The translations under genes were made by a program, and so were the position numbers. The notes below the pieces were generated by a model. That model saw nothing but the letters and a program-made list of their open reading frames with translations, did no database searches and was not told the DNA's origin. From Sphingomonas sp. (GTDB lineage: Bacteria > Pseudomonadota > Alphaproteobacteria > Sphingomonadales > Sphingomonadaceae), in assembly GCF_017745215.1 (NCBI RefSeq), contig NZ_JAGHZV010000010.1, forward strand, positions 62,001-126,000: DNA of 64,000 bases, given 5' to 3'. This document shows positions 15,585 to 24,534 of the stretch, piece after piece. The number at the start of each line of letters is the position of its first letter. Position 1 is the first letter of the stretch.

Positions 15585-16387
15585 GGAATTCCGGCGGCTT
15601 CGCGCTGTGTGAGGGCTAGGAAGAGCTTGGCGGTGAAGGCGGGCGCGATCACCGCGAAGGCGGTCTGGACCAGCGCGACCATCACCGAGGCGAGCACCTG
15701 GCTTAGGCTGACGCCGCTGGCAGGCCCGCTGATGAGCTGGAAGATCGAGCCGAACACCGTCTGCGCGGCGAGCTTCGCCACGAAAGCCACCAGGCCGTAC
15801 AACAGGATCACGCCGACGATCATCAGCCCGTGACCCCGTGTGAGCTGGAAGGAGCGCCTGATCGCGCTGAACAGCCGCTGCTCGGCGACGATGCCCGGGC
15901 CGACGACGATCAGCCGCGCGCCTAACCACAGCAGAAGCGGCGCCACGATGAGCAAGACGTAGACGATCGCCATCGCGCGCCCCAGCGCGGCAAAGTCGAG
16001 CCCATTTTGGGCGATCTCCATCGCGAGCGCGATCGTATCGGTGACGAGGAGCAACACCAGCACCGGCGCGACGAGCGCTGCGAACAGCGCGATCCAGACG
16101 AGCAGCGCGGCGGGCAGCCGGCGCGTCGCCACGGCACGCGCATCGCGCAGGCCGAGCGCCATCGCGACGATCGCGAGCGAGCCCCACAGCACGAGTACCC
16201 CGAACGCCAGCGAGACCAGCTCGAGCGTCACCGCCAGATCGGCACCGGCATTCTGGCGCAGCGTCGCCAGATTGCCCTGGATCGAGAAGGGCACGAAGAA
16301 CGCGAGCAGCGCAACCGGAACGATGGCGGAGAGATTGTCGGTCACGAACTCGGCCGTCCGGTCCCAGACGGTGCCCATCTTCACCAT
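15581..16387 (-). CDS. Polytopic membrane protein, upstream member of a coupled related pair
   Basis: The 268-residue product has about six or seven membrane spans. It has a central segment [20 protein letters not shown] followed by [13 protein letters not shown], the same pattern as in the downstream gene and in glycerophosphoryl diester phosphodiesterase membrane domains. The start is the ATG at 16387 or the in-frame ATG at 16378. It is divergent from lipB with 110 nt between. No enzymatic motif is visible. A role in membrane organisation or transport is only a guess. Confidence 0.75.
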   Translation of the reverse strand: MVKMGTVWDRTAEFVTDNLSAIVPVALLAFFVPFSIQGNLATLRQNAGADLAVTLELVSLAFGVLVLWGSLAIVAMALGLRDARAVATRRLPAALLVWIALFAALVAPVLVLLLVTDTIALAMEIAQNGLDFAALGRAMAIVYVLLIVAPLLLWLGARLIVVGPGIVAEQRLFSAIRRSFQLTRGHGLMIVGVILLYGLVAFVAKLAAQTVFGSIFQLISGPASGVSLSQVLASVMVALVQTAFAVIAPAFTAKLFLALTQREAAGIP

Positions 16388-16497
16388 GCGCAGTCGCTCC
16401 CTCCGCGAGCCCAAGCCTGTTAGCGCCGCGTCTCGCGCTTGCCAATGCTGCACTGCGGGCGCTTGCGCTCGGGCCGCCGAGCGCACATCTGCCCGGC

Positions 16498-17163
16498 ATG
16501 ACATCGGGTTTGCCGGACATCGAATGGCGCGTGAGCGACGCGCCGGTCCCCTATGAATTCGCCCTCGCCGAGATGGAGGCGCGCGCCGCTGCACTGGTGG
16601 CGGGCGAGGCGCGCGAGCTTGTCTGGCTGCTCGAACACCCGCCGGTCTATACCGCGGGCACCAGCGCCGATCCCGCCGAGCTGCTCGATCCGCGCTTCCC
16701 GGTGTTCCGCACCGGTCGCGGCGGGCGCTACACCTATCACGGGCCGGGGCAGCGCATCGGCTATGTCGTGCTCGACCTGCGCCACCGCCGCCGCGACGTG
16801 CGCAACTATGTCCATGCGATCGAAGGCTGGGTGATCGACGCGCTCGCGCGGATCGGCGTCAACGGCTATCGCGCGCCCGGCCGGATCGGCATCTGGACCA
16901 CCGACGGCGGCCCGGAGGCGAAGATCGGCGCGATCGGCGTGCGCATCCGCCAATGGGTTACGCTCCATGGTTTTGCCGTGAACCTGAACCCGGATCTGGG
17001 CCATTTCGGCGGGATCGTGCCGTGCGGAATCCCTGAATTTCCCGTGACTAGCGCTGCCCAGCTCGGGGTTGACGCTACGGCAGCGGCGTTCGATGCCGCG
17101 CTGGAGGCCACATTTCTGCCATTTTTGGGGAGTCTGGCTGCGCCGGGCGAAAACGAGTCTTGA
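16498..17163 (+). CDS. lipB: Lipoyl(octanoyl) transferase LipB
   Basis: The 221-residue product has the LipB hallmarks [35 protein letters not shown] (catalytic Lys) and GGIVPCGI (acyl-thioester Cys). It moves octanoyl from acyl carrier protein to the lipoyl domains of 2-oxoacid dehydrogenases, the first step of endogenous lipoate synthesis. LipA is not in the window. It is single and is followed by a 90-nt gap. Confidence 0.97.
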   Translation: MTSGLPDIEWRVSDAPVPYEFALAEMEARAAALVAGEARELVWLLEHPPVYTAGTSADPAELLDPRFPVFRTGRGGRYTYHGPGQRIGYVVLDLRHRRRDVRNYVHAIEGWVIDALARIGVNGYRAPGRIGIWTTDGGPEAKIGAIGVRIRQWVTLHGFAVNLNPDLGHFGGIVPCGIPEFPVTSAAQLGVDATAAAFDAALEATFLPFLGSLAAPGENES

Positions 17164-17253
17164 GGGGCTGCTTCGAACCGTCTAATGTCTAGCACGGTTT
17201 GGGTATTTAACGGCTTTTTCCGACGCTCAAATCCACTATCTAGGGAGCTATAC

Positions 17254-17484
17254 ATGCGTGCAATTCTCTCCAAGGTCGTCGCGGTTTCGATGATCGCCGG
17301 CGCTGGCCTGATGGTTACCGCCTGCGGCGGCGAGACCACTGCCACCGTCAACAACACGACCACCACCGAGGTCGTGACGAGCGAGAACGGCGCCGAGGAC
17401 ACGATGGCGGGTGCGGACGCCGGCAACGGCACCGTTGTCGAGACCAACACGACCACGACCGAGACCACCACGAACGCGATGTAA
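17254..17484 (+). CDS. Small Thr/Asn-rich lipoprotein
   Basis: The 76-residue product has a lipoprotein signal with lipobox MVTAC (Cys24). The mature part of about 52 residues is almost wholly Thr, Asn, Glu, Ala and Gly with TTTTE and NTTTTET repeats. A GGGAG ribosome site precedes the ATG at 17254; an upstream in-frame start at 17185 is less likely. A strong terminator follows 31 nt after the stop, so it is a self-contained, probably abundant, unit. The low-complexity tail suggests an envelope spacer. No known family. Confidence 0.75.
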   Translation: MRAILSKVVAVSMIAGAGLMVTACGGETTATVNNTTTTEVVTSENGAEDTMAGADAGNGTVVETNTTTTETTTNAM

Positions 17485-17515
17485 TCGCGCTTCGCGCTGT
17501 GGCGTGAATTGCAGA

Positions 17516-17550
17516 GGGGCCGCCCGGGACGACCGGACGGCCCCTTTTCT
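17516..17550 (+). terminator. Intrinsic terminator of the small lipoprotein gene
   Basis: GGGGCCG at 17516 pairs with CGGCCCC ending at 17544, with further pairing inside, and is followed by TTTTCTT. It lies 31 nt past the stop at 17484. Confidence 0.85.
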
Positions 17551-17690
17551 TGTGCGCGCAAGCCCCGGCGGGGGCCGCTCGTCCCGCGCTCGATTCGGTT
17601 CGCCGCAAGCTGGGACGATCCGTGCCAAAAAGGGCTTGGGTCGCCGCACGAAGTCCCGTAACCCTGAGCGGGGACTTTCCGAGTGAGGGG

Positions 17691-18434
17691 ATGATGCGGG
17701 CTCCGCGAGTATTTCTGGCGATCGGCATGGCGTTGGCGGGGCTGCTGCCCGCGGCACCGGCTTCGGCGCAATTCTTCATCAAGTCGCCCGATCTCAAGGG
17801 TGAGCCGGTGACCGGCGCCGAGCCTGGGATGATCGGCCAGGAGCTGCCCGGCGCGACGCCGCTGGAGCTGCGTGCGGCGCTGGTTTGGAACCTGCGCGCG
17901 GCGCTCAACGTCGCAGCGCTGCAATGCGATTTCGAGCCGACCCTGCTCACGCGCGACAATTACAACGCGATCATCGTCGACCATGCCGGCGAGCTGAAAA
18001 GCTCCTATTCGACGCTCGAGAAATATTTCACGCGGATCAACAAGAACAACAAGAAGCTGGGCCTGACCGAACTCGACCGGTTCGGCACGCGCGTCTATTC
18101 GGGCTTTTCGACGGTCTCGGGCCAGTTGACCTTCTGCAGCGCCGCCGGATCGATCGCGCATGAGGCGCTGTTCGCGCCCCGCGGCAAGTTCGGCGACCTC
18201 GCCGAGGCGCGGATGCGCGAGCTGCGCGCGAGCCTGGCGCCCTGGGGCGAGCAGGCCTTCCCACGCCGCTTCAACCGCCCCCCGCCGCCCGCGATGCGCA
18301 CGCCGCCGTGGAATGACGAGACCTGCTGGAAGGACAGCGACTATCAGATCAAGAAGTGCGGCGCCCCCGCCTGGGACGGCGCGCCGGTGATCGTGGTCCC
18401 CGATGACGGCAAGAAGAAGAAGCGGCGGGACTGA
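17691..18434 (+). CDS. Secreted protein with Lys/Arg-rich tail, unknown function
   Basis: The 247-residue product has a signal peptide (residues 1-26, PASAQ) and four cysteines that could form two disulfides. The C-terminus is strongly basic (DDGKKKKRRD). A GAGTGAGGGG ribosome site precedes tandem ATGs at 17691/17694, and the frame is open upstream to 17550. No domain was recognised. It is probably periplasmic. The gene sits between a terminator and repeat copy A2, so it is likely monocistronic. Confidence 0.75.
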   Translation: MMRAPRVFLAIGMALAGLLPAAPASAQFFIKSPDLKGEPVTGAEPGMIGQELPGATPLELRAALVWNLRAALNVAALQCDFEPTLLTRDNYNAIIVDHAGELKSSYSTLEKYFTRINKNNKKLGLTELDRFGTRVYSGFSTVSGQLTFCSAAGSIAHEALFAPRGKFGDLAEARMRELRASLAPWGEQAFPRRFNRPPPPAMRTPPWNDETCWKDSDYQIKKCGAPAWDGAPVIVVPDDGKKKKRRD

Positions 18435-18491
18435 GCGGAACGGCGGCTTTTGCGTTCCGGCCCTCTTCCGCGTCCGCTGGGACGCGCCCAG

Positions 18492-18622
18492 GGCCGCCTT
18501 CGCTTGCAATGTAGGAATTCGGCTGCTTGGCTGGCGCGGCTGGAGCAATCCGGCCGCTCTTTGAACCTGGCAGGAACCGGACAGCGGAATCCCGGCGACG
18601 GGTTGTGACTCTTGTGACTTTT
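18492..18622 (-). repeat. Interspersed repeat family A, copy 2
   Basis: Read on the minus strand it begins AAAAGTCACAAGAGTCACAACC, contains GCGGCCGGATTGCTCCAG and GCGCCAGCCA, and ends TTGCAAGCGAAGGCG. The internal blocks match copy 1 at 5238-5360, and both ends match copy 3 at 39903-40030. It occupies the space between the convergent 17691 gene and queE. Confidence 0.78.
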
Positions 18623-18687
18623 CAGCCCCGGTTGCCGCACCGACTCGGGATGTCGAGGCGCGTCGATCGCTGGGGTTCCGAGCGCTT

Positions 18688-19320
18688 CTAGCGCAGCCCG
18701 AGCAGCTTGTGCGTCTGGAGCGTGAGCCGCCACTGCGGCCGCGCCATCGCGAAGTCGACCGCGGCACGCGTGTTCGCCTCCGCCTCGGGACTGTCCATCG
18801 GCTGGACGAGGAAGTGGCGGAAGGCCCAGCCCTCGATCGCATCGACGTCGGTCCCCGGCTGCGGCCAGACCAGCTTCAGTTCGTCGCCCGCGCGCTGGAC
18901 CACCTCGCTCCCCGCCTTGGGGCTCACGCACACCCAGTCGATGCCGGGATGCACCGCCAGCGTGCCGTTGGTCTCGATCGCGATGCGGAAGCCGCGCGCG
19001 TGAAGCGCGTCGACCAGCGCATCGTCGACCTGGAGCATCGGCTCGCCGCCGGTGAGCACCACGAAGCGCGCCTCGTCGCCCTCGCCCCAGAAGCCCCCGA
19101 CCGCGTCGGCGAGCGCCTCGGCGTCGGCGAACTTGCCGCCGCCAAGGCCATTGGTGCCGACGAAATCGGTGTCGCAGAAGCGGCAGATTGCGCTCGCGCG
19201 GTCCACCTCGCGCCCGCTCCACAGATTACAGCCGGCGAAGCGCACGAACACCGCCCGCGCACCGGCATTCACCCCCTCGCCCTGGAGCGTGAGGAACATC
19301 TCCTTGACCGAATAGGCCAT
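18688..19320 (-). CDS. queE: 7-carboxy-7-deazaguanine synthase QueE
   Basis: The 210-residue radical-SAM protein carries the QueE-specific CX14CX2C cluster motif, Cys31, Cys46 and Cys49 (GCNLWSG to ICRFCDTDF), with a C-terminal half typical of the family (VLTGGEPMLQ, IETNGT, SPKAG). It rearranges 6-carboxytetrahydropterin to 7-carboxy-7-deazaguanine in queuosine/7-deazapurine synthesis. The gene queC lies 10 nt upstream on the same strand, so the two are an operon. queD and queF are not in the window. Confidence 0.96.
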   Translation of the reverse strand: MAYSVKEMFLTLQGEGVNAGARAVFVRFAGCNLWSGREVDRASAICRFCDTDFVGTNGLGGGKFADAEALADAVGGFWGEGDEARFVVLTGGEPMLQVDDALVDALHARGFRIAIETNGTLAVHPGIDWVCVSPKAGSEVVQRAGDELKLVWPQPGTDVDAIEGWAFRHFLVQPMDSPEAEANTRAAVDFAMARPQWRLTLQTHKLLGLR

Positions 19321-19330
19321 CGCGGCGGTC

Positions 19331-20017
19331 CTAGGGCTGCGCCGCGTATTGGGTCGGGTCGGGAAGCCCCGCTTCCTCGAACCCCTTGGCGCGCAGCCGG
19401 CAGCTGTCGCACAGGCCGCAGTGCAGCCCGCCCGGCGCCGGGTCGTAGCACGACCAGCTCATCCCGGCCTTGAGCCCCAGCCTATCGGCCTCGCGGACGA
19501 TATCGGCCTTGGTCATGTGCTGGAGCGGCGCGTGGATCCTGAAAGGCTCGCCCTCGACGCCCGCCTTGGTCGCCAGCTCGGCGAGCTTCTCGAAGCCTTC
19601 GATGAACTCGGGCCGGCAATCGGGATAGCCCGAATAGTCGAGCGCATTGACCCCGATGAACAGGTCGCGCGCGCCCGCGGCCTCGGCCCAGCCGAGCGCG
19701 AGGCTTAGGAAGATGGTGTTGCGCGCAGGGACATAGGTGACCGGGATGTCGCTCCCCACCCCTTCCTTGGGCACGTCGATCTCGGCGGTGAGCGCCGAGC
19801 CGCCGAAGGCGCGCAGGTCGAGCGGCAGCACGACATGCCGCTCCGCGCCGAGCGCCGAGGCGATCCGCCGCGCCGCGGCGAGCTCGACCTGGTGGCGCTG
19901 GTTATAGTCGATCGACAGCGCGAGCAGCCCGAAGCCGGCCTCCTTCGCCAGTGCCGCGGAGACCATCGAATCGAGCCCGCCCGAGATGAGGGCGACTGCC
20001 AGCTTGCCGTTGCTCAT
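19331..20017 (-). CDS. queC: 7-cyano-7-deazaguanine synthase QueC
   Basis: The 228-residue product has the PP-loop SGGLDS at residues 12-17 and the C-terminal zinc-binding cysteines in [16 protein letters not shown]. It uses ATP and ammonia to turn 7-carboxy-7-deazaguanine into preQ0, the step after QueE. Operon order is queC-queE. The DYNQRH and [16 protein letters not shown] motifs also match the family. Length is normal. Confidence 0.97.
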   Translation of the reverse strand: MSNGKLAVALISGGLDSMVSAALAKEAGFGLLALSIDYNQRHQVELAAARRIASALGAERHVVLPLDLRAFGGSALTAEIDVPKEGVGSDIPVTYVPARNTIFLSLALGWAEAAGARDLFIGVNALDYSGYPDCRPEFIEGFEKLAELATKAGVEGEPFRIHAPLQHMTKADIVREADRLGLKAGMSWSCYDPAPGGLHCGLCDSCRLRAKGFEEAGLPDPTQYAAQP

Positions 20018-20074
20018 GATCGATCGCGCCTAGAGGATTTTGGCCGCGCGTCCAAGCGGCGCCTTCGCAGCTGC

Positions 20075-20100
20075 AAAAAAGGGCCGCTGCGACGCGGCCC
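20075..20100 (-). terminator. Intrinsic terminator of the 20214 secreted protein gene
   Basis: GGGCCGC (20081-20087) pairs with GCGGCCC (20094-20100) across 6 nt. On the minus strand the stem is followed by TTTTTT. It lies about 114 nt past the stop at 20214 and upstream of queC, separating the two transcripts. Confidence 0.8.
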
Positions 20101-20213
20101 CAGTTCTGGGAATACCCTGCCAGAGAGGAATGCGTTCCCGGAGGAACGAAATCGGGTCTAGCGCGGAAAGGGTAAACGGAGACTGAACACGATTTCGCCG
20201 CAATTGGGCAAGC

Positions 20214-20624
20214 TCAGCCGCAAGCCCCCATGCGCCGCCCTTCGAGCTCCTTCGCGAACGGCGCGCCGTCGAGCACGCCCTGGGTGTCGACCCGCACCAG
20301 CCGGGGCGTCTCGACCGAGACCGTCGTGCGGCCATAGCCGTGCCCGGGGCAGGTGTAGTGGATCGTCGCGGCGCTGGCGCTATCCTCCACCACGAAGTGC
20401 GAGCATTGCGTGTTGCCGTGCTGGAGCTGGAGCAGCGTCGAAGGATCGCTGAGGCACAGTTTCCGCGTCGTGCCGTCCTCGGTATCCTTGAGCTGCCACT
20501 GGCCCCGCTCGAGCCCGCGCAACGCCGTCAGCGTCGCGGGACTGCGCTGCGCCGGCGCAACGCCCGAGAGAACCAGAACCGCAACACCGGCAACCGCCGG
20601 ACGCCAACCACGCCACAGCCCCAT
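20214..20624 (-). CDS. Small secreted protein, DUF3617-like
   Basis: The 136-residue product has a signal peptide (about residues 1-26) and a mature part with ERGQWQLKDTEDGTTRKLCL and TIHYTCPGHGYGRTTVSVETPRL. This is the pattern of DUF3617-type periplasmic proteins (a W-E-like opening, a Cys pair, then a basic beta-strand region). Function unknown. The ATG at 20624 is chosen because it begins the signal peptide, although the frame remains open upstream. Expressed alone and closed by the terminator at 20075. Confidence 0.68.
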   Translation of the reverse strand: MGLWRGWRPAVAGVAVLVLSGVAPAQRSPATLTALRGLERGQWQLKDTEDGTTRKLCLSDPSTLLQLQHGNTQCSHFVVEDSASAATIHYTCPGHGYGRTTVSVETPRLVRVDTQGVLDGAPFAKELEGRRMGACG

Positions 20625-20713
20625 CAACCGATCTCCGCGCCCGCCGAGCTCGCGATTCCTCCTCGAATCACTCACTCCATTTCGCATGCGAATTATGGGG
20701 ATTGCGGGCCGCT

Positions 20714-21634
20714 TTACAACGGTGGCGCAGAGAAGCTGGCGAGCGGGACCGGGAATTTCTGCGCGCAAAACGCGCAGTCGACGGTGATCATCCCCTGCTC
20801 GTCGGCCATCGCCTCGCGCTCCTCCTGGGGGAATTTCGCGAGCACTTTCAGGATGTAGTCCGCATCGCAGCGGCAGCCGCGGACGAGGTCGACGCCCGCG
20901 AGCACGCGAACTTCCTCCTCCTCGTTGAACAATCGCCAGACGAGCGTCTCGAGCGGAATTTCGGCATCCGCCAGCTCGTCTGCGCCCATCGTGCTGCCCA
21001 GCGCCTCGACATGTTCCCATTCGGCGTGGTTCTCGCGCGCATGGATCCGCTCGCGGCCCTCCTCGCCCTCGGGCATGTGCTGGAGGAAGAGCCCGCCCGC
21101 GACCCAGTTGCCGCCGGCGCCGCGGCGCGTGCCGAGGCGCACGAGGCTGGGAATCTGCTCGGACTGGTCGAAATAATGCTCGGCGGCATCGGCCAGCGAC
21201 GCGCCGTCGAGCGGCACGATCCCCTGGTAGCGCTCGCCGGTGGTCGCCTGGTCGAAGGTCACCGCGAGATAGCCGTTGCCGAACAGCGCGTACAACGAAG
21301 GCGTCGGCCCCGCCGCAGCGAGCCGGTCGACGTCATACTGGACATAGCCGCGCAGCTCGCCCGACTTGTAATCGCAGACCATCAGGCTGACGATCCCGCC
21401 ATCGGTCTGCGCCTGGAGCGTCATCTGCCCCTCGGCATCCTTGAGCGTCGCGCCGAGCAGCGCGGTGAGCGTCAGCGCCTCGGCGAGCAGCGCCTCGATC
21501 GCGGGCGGATAGGCGTGCGCGGTCAGGATCGTGTCGAGCACCGGCCCCAGCCGCGCGATGCGGCCACGCGCTTGGCGGGCGGGGATGGTGAAGCCGATCA
21601 CGCGGTCGAGATCGATGGAGGAAGGCTGTGTCAT
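20714..21634 (-). CDS. hslO: Hsp33 redox-regulated chaperone
   Basis: The 306-residue product has the C-terminal redox zinc switch Cys254-X-Cys256 (GCRCD) and Cys287-X2-Cys290 (CAFC), with 30 residues between the pairs as in Hsp33. Under oxidative stress the cysteines form disulfides, zinc is lost and the protein becomes a holdase chaperone. It lies 59 nt after a 163-residue membrane protein gene that separates it from argF, and is read in the same direction as argD-argF. Confidence 0.96.
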   Translation of the reverse strand: MTQPSSIDLDRVIGFTIPARQARGRIARLGPVLDTILTAHAYPPAIEALLAEALTLTALLGATLKDAEGQMTLQAQTDGGIVSLMVCDYKSGELRGYVQYDVDRLAAAGPTPSLYALFGNGYLAVTFDQATTGERYQGIVPLDGASLADAAEHYFDQSEQIPSLVRLGTRRGAGGNWVAGGLFLQHMPEGEEGRERIHARENHAEWEHVEALGSTMGADELADAEIPLETLVWRLFNEEEEVRVLAGVDLVRGCRCDADYILKVLAKFPQEEREAMADEQGMITVDCAFCAQKFPVPLASFSAPPL

Positions 21635-21693
21635 GGTGGCAGCAAATGGTGTACCGGGCGGAGTATCGCAACAAGCTTGCGGAGTTGGCGCCG

Positions 21694-22185
21694 TCACGGA
21701 CGCCGATACCGGGCCACCCAGCCGGCCGCGCGCAACAGCCAGCCAAGCATTGCCACCAACGCGCCGAACGCCGACAGCGCCTGCCCAAAGCGATCGCGCG
21801 TCACGAGCGCGAGCATCGCCTTGGTGTCGAACGCAGAGATCCCGCCCCTTGGCGGCCGCCAATCGGTCTCCGCCATGATGCCGCCGATCAAGACCATCGC
21901 GGTGCCGACGAGCACGATCCAGCACAGCAGGCGCCGTCGCGCGGCCACGGCAGGTCGCGAAAGTGCAATCACGACGGCGGCATTCGCAAGCGCGAACGCA
22001 CCGCACTTCAACAGGCGGCGGCCGTGGGAAACGAGATAATATCCATCGTCGAACAGGCCGTCGGTCCGGACGACACCCCATGGCCGCATGCCCAGCGTGC
22101 CGGCTACTCCCAGGAGAAGAAGCATTCCCGCGGTAGCAACGACGAACACCGCCGCCACATGAATCGCTGGAATGCGCGCTTTCAC
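21694..22185 (-). CDS. Small membrane protein inserted between argF and hslO
   Basis: The 163-residue product has about four membrane spans, starting [21 protein letters not shown] and ending [16 protein letters not shown]. It starts with GTG at 22185, overlapping the argF stop by 4 nt (GTGA), so its translation depends on argF. No family is recognised. Arginine operons of other alphaproteobacteria often run argD-argF-hslO, and this gene appears as an insertion. Confidence 0.7.
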   Translation of the reverse strand: MKARIPAIHVAAVFVVATAGMLLLLGVAGTLGMRPWGVVRTDGLFDDGYYLVSHGRRLLKCGAFALANAAVVIALSRPAVAARRRLLCWIVLVGTAMVLIGGIMAETDWRPPRGGISAFDTKAMLALVTRDRFGQALSAFGALVAMLGWLLRAAGWVARYRRP

Positions 22186-23099
22186 CCGATCTGCTCGAAG
22201 CACCAGCGCAGGATCGCCTTCTGGGCGTGGAGCCGGTTCTCCGCCTCGGGCCAGATCAGCGACTGGGGCCCGTCGATCACCGCGTCGGTCACTTCCTCGC
22301 CGCGGTGCGCGGGGAGGCAGTGGAGGAAGGCGGCGTCGGGCCTGGCCTCGGCCATCAGCGCCGGCGTGACCTGATAGGGCATCATCGCCGCGAGCTTGGT
22401 GTCGGCATGCGCCTGGCCCATCGAGATCCAGGTGTCGGTGACGACCACGTCCGCACCCTCGACCGCTTCGCGCGGATCGCCGACCACGCGCGCCCGGCCG
22501 TTGCCTCGCGCGACCACCGCGTCGCTCGGCTGGAAGCCCTGAGGGCAAGCCGCGACCACGTCGAAGTGCATCATCGCGCCCGCCTCGATGATCGAGGCGA
22601 GCACATTGTTGCCGTCGCCGAGCCAGGCGACCTTGAGCCCGGGCAGCGCCTTGCCCGCCTCGATCAGCGTCAGCAGGTCCGCGACGATCTGGCAGGGATG
22701 CGAATCGTCGGTCAGCCCGTTGATCACCGGCACGCTGGCATGGCGCGCCATCTCGATGAGCTTCGCATGCTCGTCGGTGCGGATCATGATCGCGTCGCAA
22801 TAGCCCGAGAGCACGCGCGCGGTGTCCGCCACCGTCTCGCCGCGGCCGAGCTGGGTGTTGCCGGCGTCGAGCACCACCGAGGTGCCGCCCAGCTGGCGGA
22901 TCGCCAGGTCGAACGACACGCGCGTGCGGGTCGAGCTCTTCTCGAACACCATGCCGAGGACATGGCCGTCGAGGGGGGCATCGGCGTCGGGCCGGCCTTT
23001 CGGCCAGCCCTTGCGCGAGGTCTTGCGGTCGAGCGCGTCGTGGAGGATCGCCGCGAGACCTTCCGGACCGGCGTCCGAAAGGTCGAGGAAATCCCTCAC
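22182..23099 (-). CDS. argF: Ornithine carbamoyltransferase
   Basis: The 305-residue product shows the carbamoyl-phosphate site SSTRTR ([11 protein letters not shown]), the ornithine loop [10 protein letters not shown] and the [10 protein letters not shown] motif. It makes citrulline from ornithine and carbamoyl phosphate. The start is GTG at 23099, overlapping the argD stop by 4 nt (GTGA). The upstream frame is open but is the argD region in another frame. Confidence 0.97.
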   Translation of the reverse strand: MRDFLDLSDAGPEGLAAILHDALDRKTSRKGWPKGRPDADAPLDGHVLGMVFEKSSTRTRVSFDLAIRQLGGTSVVLDAGNTQLGRGETVADTARVLSGYCDAIMIRTDEHAKLIEMARHASVPVINGLTDDSHPCQIVADLLTLIEAGKALPGLKVAWLGDGNNVLASIIEAGAMMHFDVVAACPQGFQPSDAVVARGNGRARVVGDPREAVEGADVVVTDTWISMGQAHADTKLAAMMPYQVTPALMAEARPDAAFLHCLPAHRGEEVTDAVIDGPQSLIWPEAENRLHAQKAILRWCFEQIG

Positions 23100-24292
23100 G
23101 CCGCGGCGGCGGGCGTATAGGCCCGCGCGCCTTCGCTCAGCCTCTCGATGCACTCGGCGATGTGGCTCTCGTCGATGATCAGCGGCGGTAGCACGCGGAA
23201 GACGTTCTCGCCCGCCGCCACGGTGAGCAGCCCGTGGTTGTCGCGCAGGTGCGCCACGAAATCGCGCGACACCGCCGGCTCCTTCATCTTGATGCCGAGC
23301 ATCAGCCCCTTGCCGCGGATCTCCTCGAAGAGGTGGTCGTGGTTGGGGATCAGCTGCTCGAACGCCTGGCGGAGGCGATCGCCCATCGCCGTGACGTGCT
23401 CGAGGAAGCCGGGCTCGAGCATCACGTCGAGGATCGCCTGCCCCGCCGCCATGCCGAGCGGATTGCCACCATAGGTCGAGCCGTGGGTGCCGATCACCAT
23501 CCCCTTGGCCGCTTCCTCGGTCGCGAGGCACGCGCCGAGCGGGAAGCCGCCGCCGATGCCCTTCGCCGCGGTCGCGATGTCGGGAGTGATGCCGTAATGC
23601 TCATAGGCCCACATCTTGCCGGTCCGGCCATAGCCGCACTGGATCTCGTCGAGGATCAGCAGCAGGCCATGCTCGTCGCAGGCCCTGCGCAGGCCCTGGA
23701 TGAACTCGGGCGTGCCCGCGGTCATCCCGCCCTCGCCCTGCACGGTTTCGACCATGAAGCCCGCGGTCTGGTCGTCGATCAGCGCCAGCGCGCCTTCGAG
23801 GTTGTTGAATTTCGCATAAGCGAAGCCCGGGAGCAGCGGCTCGAAGCCGTCGCGCATCTTGGGCTGGTCGGTCGCGCTGATCGCGCCGAGCGAGCGGCCG
23901 TGGAAGGCGTTCTTGAAGGTGATCAGCTTGTAGCGCTGCGGATTGCCGTTGGCATAATGGTAGCGGCGCGCGGTCTTGATCGCGCATTCGACCGCCTCGA
24001 CGCCCGAATTGGTGAAGAACACCGTGTCGGCGAAGCTGTTGTCGACGATGCGCTGCGCCAGCGCCTCACCCTGCGGCGAACCATAGAGGTTCGACACGTG
24101 CATCAGCGTTGCGGCCTGGTCCTGGATCGCTTTGGTCAGGTGCGGATGGCCGTGGCCGAGCGCGTTGACCGCGATGCCCGCGGCGAAGTCCAGATAGCGT
24201 TCCCCTCGTTCGCCGATGAGATAGCAGCCCTCGCCTCGCACCGGCCGAACCCCGCACCGGGGATAGACTGGCATCAGCGGGGTGATCGTCAT
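23096..24292 (-). CDS. argD: Acetylornithine aminotransferase (class III PLP)
   Basis: The 398-residue product contains the class III aminotransferase core: [41 protein letters not shown] and the PLP lysine in [14 protein letters not shown]. It converts N-acetylglutamate semialdehyde to N-acetylornithine, and members often also act on succinyl-diaminopimelate. First gene of the argD-argF-membrane protein-hslO operon. A hairpin with poly-U potential lies 44-76 nt upstream of its start. Confidence 0.96.
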   Translation of the reverse strand: MTITPLMPVYPRCGVRPVRGEGCYLIGERGERYLDFAAGIAVNALGHGHPHLTKAIQDQAATLMHVSNLYGSPQGEALAQRIVDNSFADTVFFTNSGVEAVECAIKTARRYHYANGNPQRYKLITFKNAFHGRSLGAISATDQPKMRDGFEPLLPGFAYAKFNNLEGALALIDDQTAGFMVETVQGEGGMTAGTPEFIQGLRRACDEHGLLLILDEIQCGYGRTGKMWAYEHYGITPDIATAAKGIGGGFPLGACLATEEAAKGMVIGTHGSTYGGNPLGMAAGQAILDVMLEPGFLEHVTAMGDRLRQAFEQLIPNHDHLFEEIRGKGLMLGIKMKEPAVSRDFVAHLRDNHGLLTVAAGENVFRVLPPLIIDESHIAECIERLSEGARAYTPAAAA

Positions 24293-24335
24293 CGAACCTG
24301 CTCCTCCTTCGAGCGTGCTTGGGGAAGGACTCCGG

Positions 24336-24368
24336 AAAAAACGAAAGGCGGCCCGTGTCCGGACCGCC
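24336..24368 (-). terminator. Hairpin plus U-tract ahead of argD
   Basis: GGCGG (24347-24351) pairs with CCGCC (24364-24368), and on the minus strand the stem is followed by TTTCGTTTTTT. It lies between the patatin-like gene stop (24535) and argD (24292). It most simply terminates the patatin transcript, but could also act as an argD leader attenuator. Confidence 0.55.
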
Positions 24369-24430
24369 CGGAGCGGGTGTTTACGAGTCCGCGCGGGGGG
24401 GATCAACCCCTGTTCGTTTCGCTCAGAGCC

Positions 24431-24510
24431 GTCATCCCGGCGAAAGCCGGGACCCAGGGTTACGAAGGACCTCGCCCGTGGCCCTGGGTCCCGGCTTTCG
24501 CCGGGATGAC
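24431..24510. repeat. Family B palindromic repeat, copy 2 (80 bp)
   Basis: Begins GTCATCCCGGCGAAAGCC and ends GGCTTTCGCCGGGATGAC with 29-bp arms and a 22-bp loop. The arms are almost identical to those at 13314-13393. It lies in the 3' untranslated region of the patatin-like gene, upstream of the hairpin before argD. Confidence 0.92.
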
Positions 24511-24534
24511 GGTTGAAGGTTGCGAGCGCGCCCC

